Shown here: positions 27,599 through 34,541 of the stretch, piece after piece
Layout: each line of letters opens with the position of its first letter
How positions within the stretch are numbered: the stretch's first letter is position 1
Assembly (NCBI GenBank): GCA_009885535.1
Contig: VFKL01000159.1
Coordinates: 1-34,541, forward strand
Length of the DNA: 34,541 nucleotides
Direction: 5' to 3'
From: Chitinophagaceae bacterium
GTDB taxonomy: Bacteria > Bacteroidota > Bacteroidia > Chitinophagales > Chitinophagaceae
Program-made: the position numbers and the translations under genes
Notes under the pieces: model-generated
What the model saw: only the letters and a program-made list of their open reading frames with translations
Database searches by the model: none
Told to the model about the DNA's origin: nothing

Positions 27599-27838
27599 AT
27601 GCATAGTATTACTTCAGAAGATCTTTTGTTGTATTTATACGGCGAAACGACAAAGCTTCAAACAGAAGCTATCGATTCTGCGCTTCAACAAGATTGGAGT
27701 TTAATGGAAAAATTAGAATTGCTCACTCAATCTAGAAATGAACTAGAAACGATTTCTTTTTCACCAAGCACAAATTCAGTCAATAATATTTTAAAATATG
27801 CCGAGAAATCTGTAGAAGAAATTTCAACCGTATTGTAA
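27599..27838 (+). CDS. Small acidic helical protein of unknown function
   Basis: The 79-residue protein starts at ATG 27599; a TTG two codons upstream is less likely. It opens MHSITSEDLLLYLYGETT and is predicted to be largely helical and acidic, with no membrane segment or cysteines. The opening resembles the N-terminal helix of anti-sigma-factor-like proteins, but no zinc-binding residues or transmembrane part are present, so that link is only suggestive. It is followed by a strong terminator directly before nth. Codon use and composition fit its neighbours, and I think it is a real gene of unknown role. Confidence 0.65.
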   Translation: MHSITSEDLLLYLYGETTKLQTEAIDSALQQDWSLMEKLELLTQSRNELETISFSPSTNSVNNILKYAEKSVEEISTVL

Positions 27839-27860
27839 ACCAAGTTTAAAATTAATTTAC

Positions 27861-27891
27861 ACCTGCTTTCATCAAAAAGCAGGTTTTTTTT
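27861..27891 (+). terminator. Strong intrinsic terminator ending exactly at the nth start codon
   Basis: ACCTGCTTT (27861-27869) and AAAGCAGGT (27876-27884) form a perfect 9-bp stem with a 6-nt loop, followed by eight T up to 27891. The nth ATG is at 27892. It should end the transcript of the small upstream gene, leaving nth without an obvious leader. Confidence 0.88.
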
Positions 27892-28539
27892 ATGAAAAAA
27901 AATGAAAGATATCAGTTTGTGTTGGCTTATTTTGAAAAACAAATGCCTGTTGCTGAAACTGAATTGAATTTTGAAAATACATATCAATTATTGATAGCCG
28001 TGATTTTATCTGCTCAATGCACAGATAAACGAATCAACCTTGTTACACCATCGCTATTCAACAGATATCCAGATTTGTTAGAATTAAGTAATGCTGATTT
28101 CGAAACGGTTTTTGCACTTATTCGAAGCATTTCCTATCCCAATAATAAAGCAAAGCATTTAATTGGAATGGCTCAAATGGTAATGAATGATTTTAATGGC
28201 GTTATTCCAATGACCGTTGAGGAATTAATTAAATTGCCGGGGGTAGGAAGAAAAACGGCTAATGTAATTACTTCGGTTATTGACCATCAACCCAATATGG
28301 CTGTTGATACACATGTATTTAGGGTAAGCGCGAGAATTGGGTTAACCACAAATGCAAAAACGCCTTTATCTGCAGAAAAACAACTCATAAAACATATCCC
28401 AAAATCAAAAATTCACATTGCACATCATTGGCTGATTTTGCACGGTCGTTATGTTTGTACAGCCAGAAATCCAAAATGCAAAGCATGTGAAATTTCAACT
28501 GCCTGTAATTTTTTTAAGAAACTTAAAAATGATGATTAA
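27892..28539 (+). CDS. nth: Endonuclease III
   Basis: This 215-residue base-excision-repair glycosylase and AP lyase removes oxidised pyrimidines. Motifs: helix-hairpin-helix LPGVGRKTANV with catalytic Lys121, Asp139 in AVDTHVFRVS, and a 4Fe-4S loop with Cys189, 196, 199 and 205 (C-x6-C-x2-C-x5-C). Length is standard. The MKKNERYQFVLAYF start matches relatives, so the ATG touching the terminator's T-run appears to be the true start. Transcription might come from readthrough or from a weak TAATTTAC box at 27853-27860. Confidence 0.97.
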   Translation: MKKNERYQFVLAYFEKQMPVAETELNFENTYQLLIAVILSAQCTDKRINLVTPSLFNRYPDLLELSNADFETVFALIRSISYPNNKAKHLIGMAQMVMNDFNGVIPMTVEELIKLPGVGRKTANVITSVIDHQPNMAVDTHVFRVSARIGLTTNAKTPLSAEKQLIKHIPKSKIHIAHHWLILHGRYVCTARNPKCKACEISTACNFFKKLKNDD

Positions 28540-28609
28540 AATTTGAATAAAATTCGTTTAATTTGTATACAATTAGAATTAAAAAATCAACCCAAATAAA
28601 AGGATCCAA

Positions 28610-29542
28610 ATGAAAAGGTCAGTTTTTCTTATTATAACTATCGTTGCACTTACTTTTTTTAGTAAAAATGCATCTGCACAATATTATTTTTATGATGAAA
28701 ATTATTACGATCAAGCTGTATTAATAGAAGTAGGTGCAAGCATTGGCGCAATGAATTGCTTAACAGACTTAGGGGGAAAATCTGGAATAGGCAAAGGATT
28801 TATAAAAGATTTTAATAGCGGAAAAAGTTATATTACCGGAGGCATATATGCAAATGTTTCTTATAAAAATGCATTAGGGTTAAGATTGGAATTCTGTAAT
28901 GGTAAAGTTTCTGCTGATGATCAAGTTTTGTCTACAGTTTCTAGCACAGACATCGCTAGATTTCGTTATAATAGAAACCTAAACTTTCAAAGTAGCATAA
29001 AAGAGTATTCCGCAATGTTAGAAGTGCATCCTATGATGCTTTTTATAGATTGGGAAGCACGTGATCAAGAAGCGCCAAAATATTCTCCATATTTATTAGG
29101 TGGTATTGGATCTTTTTCATTTAATCCGCAATTAAAAGATGGAAACAGATTGATTGATCTACAACCACTTTCTACTGAAGGTCAGGGTTTAAAAGAATAT
29201 CCAGATCGCCCTGTGTATAAACTAAAACAATCGAATTATCCTTTTGGTCTCGGGTTGAGATATGAGATATCACCCATAATAAACTTACGTGGGGAATTTG
29301 TTTATCGGTTGCTTACCACAGATTATCTTGATGATGTTAGTACAAACTACATAGATCCAACATTATATGCATTAAATGGATTTACAGGCACAAAATTAGA
29401 AAATGCTTTATTTTTAAATAATCGCGAAAGCAACGGACAAAAAACTGCTCCAGGTGGAAAAAGAGGTAGCCCAACTAATAACGATGCTTATTTTAGCTTC
29501 AATATAAAGTTAGGTGTTAACCTTAGACAGAGAATCAGATAG
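28610..29542 (+). CDS. Predicted outer-membrane beta-barrel protein
   Basis: The 310-residue protein has a signal peptide (residues 1-23, cleavage near ASAQ). Alternating amphipathic strands with aromatic girdles follow, for example IEVGASIGAMN, GGIYANVSYKNALGLRLEF, YLLGGIGSFSFN and GLGLRYEISPIINLRGEFVYRL, ending in FSFNIKLGVNL. This pattern fits small Bacteroidota barrels such as the DUF6089 group, often of unknown function. It follows nth by 70 bp and is convergent with korA across a bidirectional terminator. Confidence 0.75.
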   Translation: MKRSVFLIITIVALTFFSKNASAQYYFYDENYYDQAVLIEVGASIGAMNCLTDLGGKSGIGKGFIKDFNSGKSYITGGIYANVSYKNALGLRLEFCNGKVSADDQVLSTVSSTDIARFRYNRNLNFQSSIKEYSAMLEVHPMMLFIDWEARDQEAPKYSPYLLGGIGSFSFNPQLKDGNRLIDLQPLSTEGQGLKEYPDRPVYKLKQSNYPFGLGLRYEISPIINLRGEFVYRLLTTDYLDDVSTNYIDPTLYALNGFTGTKLENALFLNNRESNGQKTAPGGKRGSPTNNDAYFSFNIKLGVNLRQRIR

Positions 29543-29580
29543 ATTTTGATGCAATTGTAGAATAGAACTATAAATTAATA

Positions 29581-29625
29581 AAAAAAACCAGTGTTCTTTT
29601 TAAAAAGTATACACTGGTTTTTTTT
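29581..29625. terminator. Bidirectional terminator between the beta-barrel gene and korA
   Basis: AAAAAAACCAGTGT (29581-29594) and its complement at 29611-29624 form a 14-bp stem whose A-run and T-run ends serve both strands. The placement between convergent genes fits exactly. Confidence 0.9.
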
Positions 29626-29654
29626 ATACATTTACTTGAGATGAATAACCGCTA

Positions 29655-31505
29655 TTACCCATTAATAATCTTTTCAATTGCCTCAATCAACTCTGCTTTA
29701 TAAAGAGGTGTCCCCATAATTTTATTAAAGCCTTTGGCATCTACCATATACGTGTCTCTAATAATTTTTATCAATTGTCCGTTATTAATTTCAGGAATTA
29801 AAATGTGGTCAAATTTTTTGATGATATCTCCCAAATTTTTTGGAAAGGGACGAATATAACGAAGATGTGCATGTGAAACAGCAAAACCCTTTGATTGTAG
29901 TTCTATACAAGCGCTTTTTATGGCACCAAATGTACTACCCCAGCCAATGACCAAAACTTTCCCAGAATCACTACCACTATCTAATTTTTGATCTGGAATA
30001 TATTGGGCAATTAAATCAACTTTTTCTTGTCTTAGTTTTACCATCAAATGATGGTTTTCTGCGTCATAACTGATATTTCCAGTAATATTTTGCTTTTCTA
30101 ATCCACCAATTCTGTGTTCTAAATTTGGCGTACCTGGAATTATCCAAGGACGTGCCAACTTTTCATTTCGAGCATAAGGTTCAAGTTTGGCTTCATTATC
30201 AGCCAACTTGGTTTTGAAATGCACTTTTATTTCTTTTAGATCTGCAGATTGAGGATATTTCCAAGGTTCAGCACCATTTGCAATATACCCGTCGCTTAAC
30301 AAAATTACAGGAGTCATGTGCTCTATGGAAATTCTTACCGCTTCAAATGCAGCATCAAAGCAATCGCTTGGTGTTGATGCAGCAACAATAGGCATTGGAC
30401 ATTCGCCATTTCTTCCATAATAGGCCTGCATTAAATCGCTTTGTTCTGTTTTGGTTGGCAATCCTGTACTTGGTCCACCTCTTTGAATATTACAAATTAT
30501 AAGTGGGATTTCAAGCATTACAGCAAGCCCCATCGCTTCAGCTTTTAACGCCATACCTGGTCCTGATGTAGTGGTTAAGCCAATCCAGCCTCCATAACTG
30601 GCACCAATAGCCGAAGTAATAGCGGCGATTTCATCTTCCGCTTGAAATGTTTTTATGCCGAAATTTTTATGTCTGCTCAGTTCATGTAAAATATCGGATG
30701 CAGGTGTAATGGGATAACTTCCTAAAAAAAGGTTCAGACCGCTTTTTTGAGCAGCTGCAATTAATCCAAATGACAGTGCCTGATTGCCCATTATCGAACG
30801 GTAATTACCAGAATCCATTTTAGCCTTAGCTACAGCATATCTTTCCGTAAACGTTTCAGTAGTATCCGCATAATTATAACCTGCTTGAAGTGCTTTAATA
30901 TTGCTGTCAAGGATATCGACTTTTTTTGAAAATTTATCTTTTAGAAAAGTTATGGTATTATCCATGTCGCGATTATACATCCAATATAAAAAACCAAGCA
31001 CAAACATATTTTTTGCCCTGTCTTTTTCTTTGGTACCCATTGTGAATTCTTTCAACGCTTCACGGGTTAGCTTGGTAACATCTATTTTAATGACTTCATA
31101 ATTATCCAAGCTGTTATTTTCGATTGGATTTTCACCATCCGGATAATTGGCCAAGCGCAAGTTTTTTGTATCAAAGCCATCAACATTTACAATTATTTTT
31201 CCACCTTTTTTTATAGAAGATAAATTTACTTTTAGTGCAGCGGCATTCATCGCCACAAGCACATCACAAAAATCGCCAGGGGTATAAATTCTATCAGAAC
31301 TGAATCGAAGTTGGAAACCACTTACACCGGGCAAAGTGCCTATTGGAGCCCTGATTTCCGCCGGAAAATCCGGAAAAGTTGCCAGGTCTAAACCCAAAAG
31401 GGCACTATTATTTGTAAATTGTGTACCGGTTAATTGCATTCCATCTCCACTATCACCAGCAAATTTTATAACTACTTCTTGAAGTATTTCTTGATTCTCT
31501 ATCAT
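29655..31505 (-). CDS. korA: 2-oxoacid:ferredoxin oxidoreductase, fused gamma-alpha subunit (KorA type)
   Basis: The 616-residue protein has the gamma domain first (about 10-190, FAGDSGDGMQLTG and FPAEIRAPIGTLPGVSGFQ). The alpha (pyrimidine-binding) domain follows (about 235-480, LFLGSYPITPASDILHELS, FQAEDEIAAITSAIGASYGG, QRGGPSTGLPTKTEQSDL), then a transketolase-C-like domain ending near residue 616. This fits KorA of 2-oxoglutarate:ferredoxin oxidoreductase, which with KorB makes succinyl-CoA using TPP and reduced ferredoxin. The beta subunit is not adjacent: downstream is a terminator and a convergent gene. A perfect minus-7 box lies at 31528-31535. Confidence 0.93.
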   Translation of the reverse strand: MIENQEILQEVVIKFAGDSGDGMQLTGTQFTNNSALLGLDLATFPDFPAEIRAPIGTLPGVSGFQLRFSSDRIYTPGDFCDVLVAMNAAALKVNLSSIKKGGKIIVNVDGFDTKNLRLANYPDGENPIENNSLDNYEVIKIDVTKLTREALKEFTMGTKEKDRAKNMFVLGFLYWMYNRDMDNTITFLKDKFSKKVDILDSNIKALQAGYNYADTTETFTERYAVAKAKMDSGNYRSIMGNQALSFGLIAAAQKSGLNLFLGSYPITPASDILHELSRHKNFGIKTFQAEDEIAAITSAIGASYGGWIGLTTTSGPGMALKAEAMGLAVMLEIPLIICNIQRGGPSTGLPTKTEQSDLMQAYYGRNGECPMPIVAASTPSDCFDAAFEAVRISIEHMTPVILLSDGYIANGAEPWKYPQSADLKEIKVHFKTKLADNEAKLEPYARNEKLARPWIIPGTPNLEHRIGGLEKQNITGNISYDAENHHLMVKLRQEKVDLIAQYIPDQKLDSGSDSGKVLVIGWGSTFGAIKSACIELQSKGFAVSHAHLRYIRPFPKNLGDIIKKFDHILIPEINNGQLIKIIRDTYMVDAKGFNKIMGTPLYKAELIEAIEKIING

Positions 31506-31527
31506 GTAATTTTCATTGTATAATGGT

Positions 31528-31535
31528 CAAAGTTA
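31528..31535 (-). promoter_or_regulatory. Minus-7 box (TAACTTTG) for korA
   Basis: The minus strand reads TAACTTTG, a perfect TAnnTTTG, 22 nt before the korA ATG at 31505. Confidence 0.5.
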
Positions 31536-31607
31536 CTAAATACAAATAACAGAAAACGTAGAAAAAAATATTCTATATCGATTATCCTTTACTTTGAATG
31601 AGTTAGG

Positions 31608-31640
31608 TTTGTAAAAATGAAATATTGCATTATATTTTTG
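31608..31640 (+). promoter_or_regulatory. Two-part promoter (TTTG-N21-TATTTTTG) for the arginase-fold gene
   Basis: TTTG at 31608-31611 and a perfect TAnnTTTG at 31633-31640 are 21 bp apart, close to the Bacteroidota consensus spacing of about 19. The start codon at 31711 would have a leader of about 65 nt. Confidence 0.5.
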
Positions 31641-31710
31641 GTATCCAATGACATAAATAATTATGCCATATAAATTACGAAATTAAAAAAGCATCATACA
31701 CAAAAAAGTT

Positions 31711-32841
31711 ATGGAAGATTTACAAGATTTTTTATCGCCCGTTTGTTTAAATGAATTGATGAATGACGAAACATTTACAGATGGACAATTTGCCAAACAT
31801 ATTCGTTTTTATGAGACGGAATTTCCCAACTTAACAGATATCGATATCGTTTTGGTTGGTATTGGAGAAATGCGCGGCACCGATTTAAATGCTCGAGAAA
31901 GTAACGCACCCAATCAGATTAGAAAACAATTTTATGCACTTCATCATTGGCATTCCGATATTTTAATTGCAGATATCGGCAATATAAAACAAGGCGCACT
32001 TATCAATGATAGTTATGCGGCTTTACAAACAGTAATAGCAGAGTTGTTTAATATTGGCAAGAAAGTCATTATTTTAGGCGGTTCTCATGATATCACTTTA
32101 GCACAATATTATGCGTATAAAACATCAAAAAAAGGAATAATAGCAACTTGTATAGATGCTACAATTGATTTAAGAGGGGATAGTTTTTTTAGGCAAGAAA
32201 ATTTTTTATTGGATATGCTTACCAGTGAACCCAATTATATTTCCCATTACAATCACATTGGGTTTCAGAGTTATTTTGTGCATCCAAGATTATTGGAAAC
32301 AATGGACAAACTTAGGTTTGACTGTTATCGTGTTGGTGTAGTAAAATCGGACATTGAACAAATGGAACCTGTAATTCGTCAAACCAATTTATTGAGTTTT
32401 GATATTGCAGCAATTAAAAATAGTGCAGCGCCTTCAAATGTTTTAACCACTAATGGTTTAAATGGAGAAGAAGCCTGTGTGTTGTCGCAGTATGCTGGAA
32501 TGAGCAGCCAATTATCAAGCTTTGGTATTTATGGTTATAATCCCGAAAAAGATGTGCATGATTTAACCGCAAAGCAAATCGCACAGATGATTTGGTATTA
32601 TTTAGATGGATTCAATAGCGTTAAATATGAAGCAGCACTAAACGACAATGGAAATTTCAATTTGTATCACACCTACTTTTCGGAATTAGATACCTTGTTT
32701 ATGCAGAGTAAAAAAACCAATCGTTGGTGGATGCAAATGCCAGATAATAATTTTATCTCGTGTAGTTATAAAGATTATTTGAGTGCAACTATGAATGATA
32801 TTCCAGAGCGTTGGTTAAGGGCACAAGAGCGAACGGTTTAA
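31711..32841 (+). CDS. Arginase/formimidoylglutamase-fold protein with incomplete metal site
   Basis: The 376-residue protein follows the ureohydrolase layout: VIILGGSHDITLAQYY (about 119-134), CIDATIDLRGD (about 148-157) and LLSFDIAAIKNSAAPSN (about 227-243). Compared with the canonical GGDHS, DAHxD and SxDxD motifs, His126, Asp149, Asp153 and Asp231 remain. The histidine of DAHxD is Thr151 and the second Asp of SxDxD is Ala233. Two of six manganese ligands are thus missing, so arginase-type hydrolysis is doubtful. Bacteroidota relatives are often labelled formimidoylglutamase without proof. No histidine-degradation genes are adjacent. It may bind one metal or none and act otherwise. Confidence 0.82.
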   Translation: MEDLQDFLSPVCLNELMNDETFTDGQFAKHIRFYETEFPNLTDIDIVLVGIGEMRGTDLNARESNAPNQIRKQFYALHHWHSDILIADIGNIKQGALINDSYAALQTVIAELFNIGKKVIILGGSHDITLAQYYAYKTSKKGIIATCIDATIDLRGDSFFRQENFLLDMLTSEPNYISHYNHIGFQSYFVHPRLLETMDKLRFDCYRVGVVKSDIEQMEPVIRQTNLLSFDIAAIKNSAAPSNVLTTNGLNGEEACVLSQYAGMSSQLSSFGIYGYNPEKDVHDLTAKQIAQMIWYYLDGFNSVKYEAALNDNGNFNLYHTYFSELDTLFMQSKKTNRWWMQMPDNNFISCSYKDYLSATMNDIPERWLRAQERTV

Positions 32842-32859
32842 AAAATCAAAAAATCAAAA

Positions 32860-34191
32860 ATGAAAAAAAAGTATTTTTTAATCGTATTGGTTTTATTTGG
32901 AATGACATCAAGTGTCATTGCGCAAATATTAAAAAATCCACAAGATTTGCTCAATAATCCAATCATTAAAACAGGGCATTTGGGCATAAGTATTTACGAA
33001 CCTGCTACTGAAAAATATTGGTATAATTATAACGCTGAAAAATTATTTATTCCAGCGAGCAATACAAAATTGTTCACTTTGTATGCAGGAATGAAATTTC
33101 TTGGCAATCAATTAACTGGTATATATTACAATGATACTCGAGATACATTTTTTGTTTTGCCTTCAGGGGATCCAACATTTCTACATGACGATTTTTTGAA
33201 TCAACCGGTTTTTGAATTGCTTAAAAAAACGCAAAAGCCAATAGTAATTATTAATCAAGACCAACAAATACAGCCTTATGGAAAAGGTTGGACATGGGAC
33301 GATCAATCTGAAGCATATTCTGCTCAACGTAATGCTTTTCCAATTTATGGAAATTTGCTTCAATTGAAATGGACAAAAAAGAACAAAATTCATAAAGATT
33401 CTTTTGCTTATGATTTAAACTTATTAAATGGAGACATTACAGATTTTGATTTTTTAAAGAAAACCAATTCAGAAAGTTTAGAAAATGTAATTATTAAAAT
33501 CCCTGGAAAAAATAAGTTTGAAATATCCTTAAATGGAAACTCAAATCAATTGACACAAGAAGTACCATTTGAAACCAACAGCATAGAAACGGGTGTTCAT
33601 TTATTACAGCAAAAATTGGGAAAATCGTTGATTTTAAAATGGGATAAAGTAAAAAAAGAATCATTCAAACCGCTGTATTCACAAAAAACAGACACGTTTT
33701 TTAAAATCATGATGCATAGAAGCGATAATCTCTATGCAGAGCAAACACTTTTAATGGCGAGTGAAAAGCATCTTGGTTTTATGTCGGAAACTGACATGAT
33801 TGATACTTTATTGAAATCAACGTTTAAAGATATTCCTCAACAGCCTCGATGGGTTGATGGCAGTGGTTTAAGTAGATATAATTTGTTTTCACCACAAGAT
33901 TTTATATACATACTCAATAAACTTCAAACAGATTACGGGTATGAAAAATTGGAATATATTTTACCTACAGGCGGAAAGGGAACATTGGCCAATTACTTTA
34001 AATCAGACAGCGGTTTCATTTTTGCAAAAACAGGTTCAATGACTAATAATATTACATTATGTGGGATGATAAAAACCCGTAAAAATAAAACGTTACTCTT
34101 CTCATTAATGCTGAATAATTATGTAGGTTCGGGTAAATTAGTAAGAAAACAATTTGAAAATTATTTACATGAGATAATTCAACAGAACTAG
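32860..34191 (+). CDS. dacB: D-alanyl-D-alanine carboxypeptidase/endopeptidase (PBP4 type, peptidase S13)
   Basis: This 443-residue exported penicillin-binding protein has a signal peptide (residues 1-22, cleavage near VIAQ). The three catalytic motifs are Ser67-x-x-Lys70 in PASNTKLF, Ser288-Asp-Asn290 in HRSDNLYAE, and Lys390-Thr-Gly in FAKTGSMTN; WVDGSGLSRYN is also typical of S13. It trims peptidoglycan cross-links or pentapeptides in the periplasm. It begins 18 bp after the arginase-fold gene, so the two are probably co-transcribed. It lacks a transmembrane anchor at the C-terminus. Confidence 0.94.
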   Translation: MKKKYFLIVLVLFGMTSSVIAQILKNPQDLLNNPIIKTGHLGISIYEPATEKYWYNYNAEKLFIPASNTKLFTLYAGMKFLGNQLTGIYYNDTRDTFFVLPSGDPTFLHDDFLNQPVFELLKKTQKPIVIINQDQQIQPYGKGWTWDDQSEAYSAQRNAFPIYGNLLQLKWTKKNKIHKDSFAYDLNLLNGDITDFDFLKKTNSESLENVIIKIPGKNKFEISLNGNSNQLTQEVPFETNSIETGVHLLQQKLGKSLILKWDKVKKESFKPLYSQKTDTFFKIMMHRSDNLYAEQTLLMASEKHLGFMSETDMIDTLLKSTFKDIPQQPRWVDGSGLSRYNLFSPQDFIYILNKLQTDYGYEKLEYILPTGGKGTLANYFKSDSGFIFAKTGSMTNNITLCGMIKTRKNKTLLFSLMLNNYVGSGKLVRKQFENYLHEIIQQN

Positions 34192-34207
34192 CGTATAATT
34201 TAGTTTT

Positions 34208-34238
34208 TTAAGAATTAAAACTTAATCATTTTTTTTTT
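34208..34238 (+). terminator. Possible weak terminator after dacB
   Basis: TTAAG (34208-34212) and CTTAA (34221-34225) can form a short stem followed a few bases later by ten T (34229-34238). The stem is short and A-T-rich, so confidence is low. Confidence 0.35.
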
Positions 34239-34288
34239 GTTTATTAATCTTTAGGATTAGGTATTTAATTCTCAAATAAAGATAAGTG

Positions 34289-34320
34289 TTTGTTTTGCAC
34301 TAATAAAATTAGTAATTTAG
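34289..34320 (+). promoter_or_regulatory. Two-part promoter (TTTG-N20-TAATTTAG) for the transposase gene
   Basis: TTTG at 34289-34292 and TAATTTAG at 34313-34320 are separated by 20 bp, a near-consensus Bacteroidota promoter 18 nt before the transposase ATG. Confidence 0.5.
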
Positions 34321-34338
34321 CGCTAAAATTATTAGTTT

Positions 34339-34541
34339 ATGGAGGATTTATTTTACGGTATTGATGCTATAAGTTTTGGAAAACGCTTTACTTGTAATGA
34401 TGATTGTTATGAATATTTGTATTCAATTAAATGGGCTAAAGGATATTCATGTATCCGATGTGGATGTAGAGAAGACGTTAAAGGGCGGACACATTTTCAT
34501 AGAAGGTGTAAGCGTTGCAGCTATGATGAAAGTGTAACCAG
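34339..34541 (+). CDS. IS1595-family transposase, N-terminal part (cut by window end)
   Basis: Sixty-seven codons from ATG 34339 run off the window. They encode the zinc-ribbon domain that opens IS1595-family transposases. DDCYEYLYSIKWAKGYSCIRC gives Cys38-x-x-Cys41, and FHRRCKRCSYDESVT gives Cys57-x-x-Cys60 with the usual strand after it. The DDE-type catalytic domain would lie outside. The insertion sequence's left end should be within about 34240-34330, but I could not identify a terminal inverted repeat without the right end. It follows dacB by 147 bp. Confidence 0.82.
   Translation, partial: MEDLFYGIDAISFGKRFTCNDDCYEYLYSIKWAKGYSCIRCGCREDVKGRTHFHRRCKRCSYDESVT

Overview
The window is chromosomal DNA from an AT-rich member of the Bacteroidota, probably near the Chitinophagales. 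This rests on several sequence signals. Perfect or near-perfect TAnnTTTG minus-7 boxes lie ahead of many genes, and purine-rich Shine-Dalgarno sequences are largely absent. A GldA-type ABC ATPase, a bacterial GGGP-synthase-family enzyme, a two-domain KorA-type ferredoxin oxidoreductase subunit and a PSP1/RicT protein with a low-complexity tail are also present. No tRNA, rRNA, CRISPR array or prophage was found. Most genes are housekeeping, and accessory material is confined to short islands.

Layout: 1-955 holds a MntA/HepT toxin-antitoxin pair between two arrays of the same 9-bp tandem repeat. 1020-3699 is a partial F1Fo ATP synthase operon (a, c, b, delta) with structured spacers. It ends abruptly against a convergent GGGP-synthase gene, and atpA/atpG are not in the window. 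4569-8350 carries a DUF559 nuclease with an embedded palindromic repeat, the ribosome-rescue factor ArfB, a dihaem cytochrome c peroxidase and a MOP-family flippase. 8503-12786 (minus strand) holds a fused isobutyryl-CoA mutase (IcmF) and RsmA, which is divergent from PdxA (13096-14190). The RsmA-PdxA gap is filled with direct and inverted repeats. 14203-17033 (minus strand) is an operon of winged-helix regulator, ABC ATPase, ABC-2 permease and an exported LolA-like protein.

A 535-bp, very AT-rich gap (17034-17568) has an orphan terminator hairpin. After it comes a long plus-strand run: radA, comF, a beta-helix lipoprotein, a glutathione-peroxidase-type lipoprotein, holB, ricT, gldA, eno, a divIC/ftsB-like gene, a small conserved-looking protein, nth and an outer-membrane beta-barrel gene. 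The minus-strand korA follows. Then come an arginase-fold protein with a degenerate metal site, a PBP4-type peptidase (S13) and, cut by the window end, the N-terminus of an IS1595-family transposase.

Functionally the region mixes energy metabolism (ATP synthase, KorA, enolase, IcmF), genome and RNA maintenance (RadA, HolB, Nth, RsmA, ArfB) and envelope biogenesis (flippase, LolA-like/ABC operon, GldA, DacB, beta-barrel). The strongest candidates for something undescribed are the DUF559 nuclease with its palindromic repeat, the orphan terminator and possible small RNA before radA, the hairpin after atpE, the regulator/ABC/LolA-like operon, and the arginase-fold protein that has lost metal ligands.
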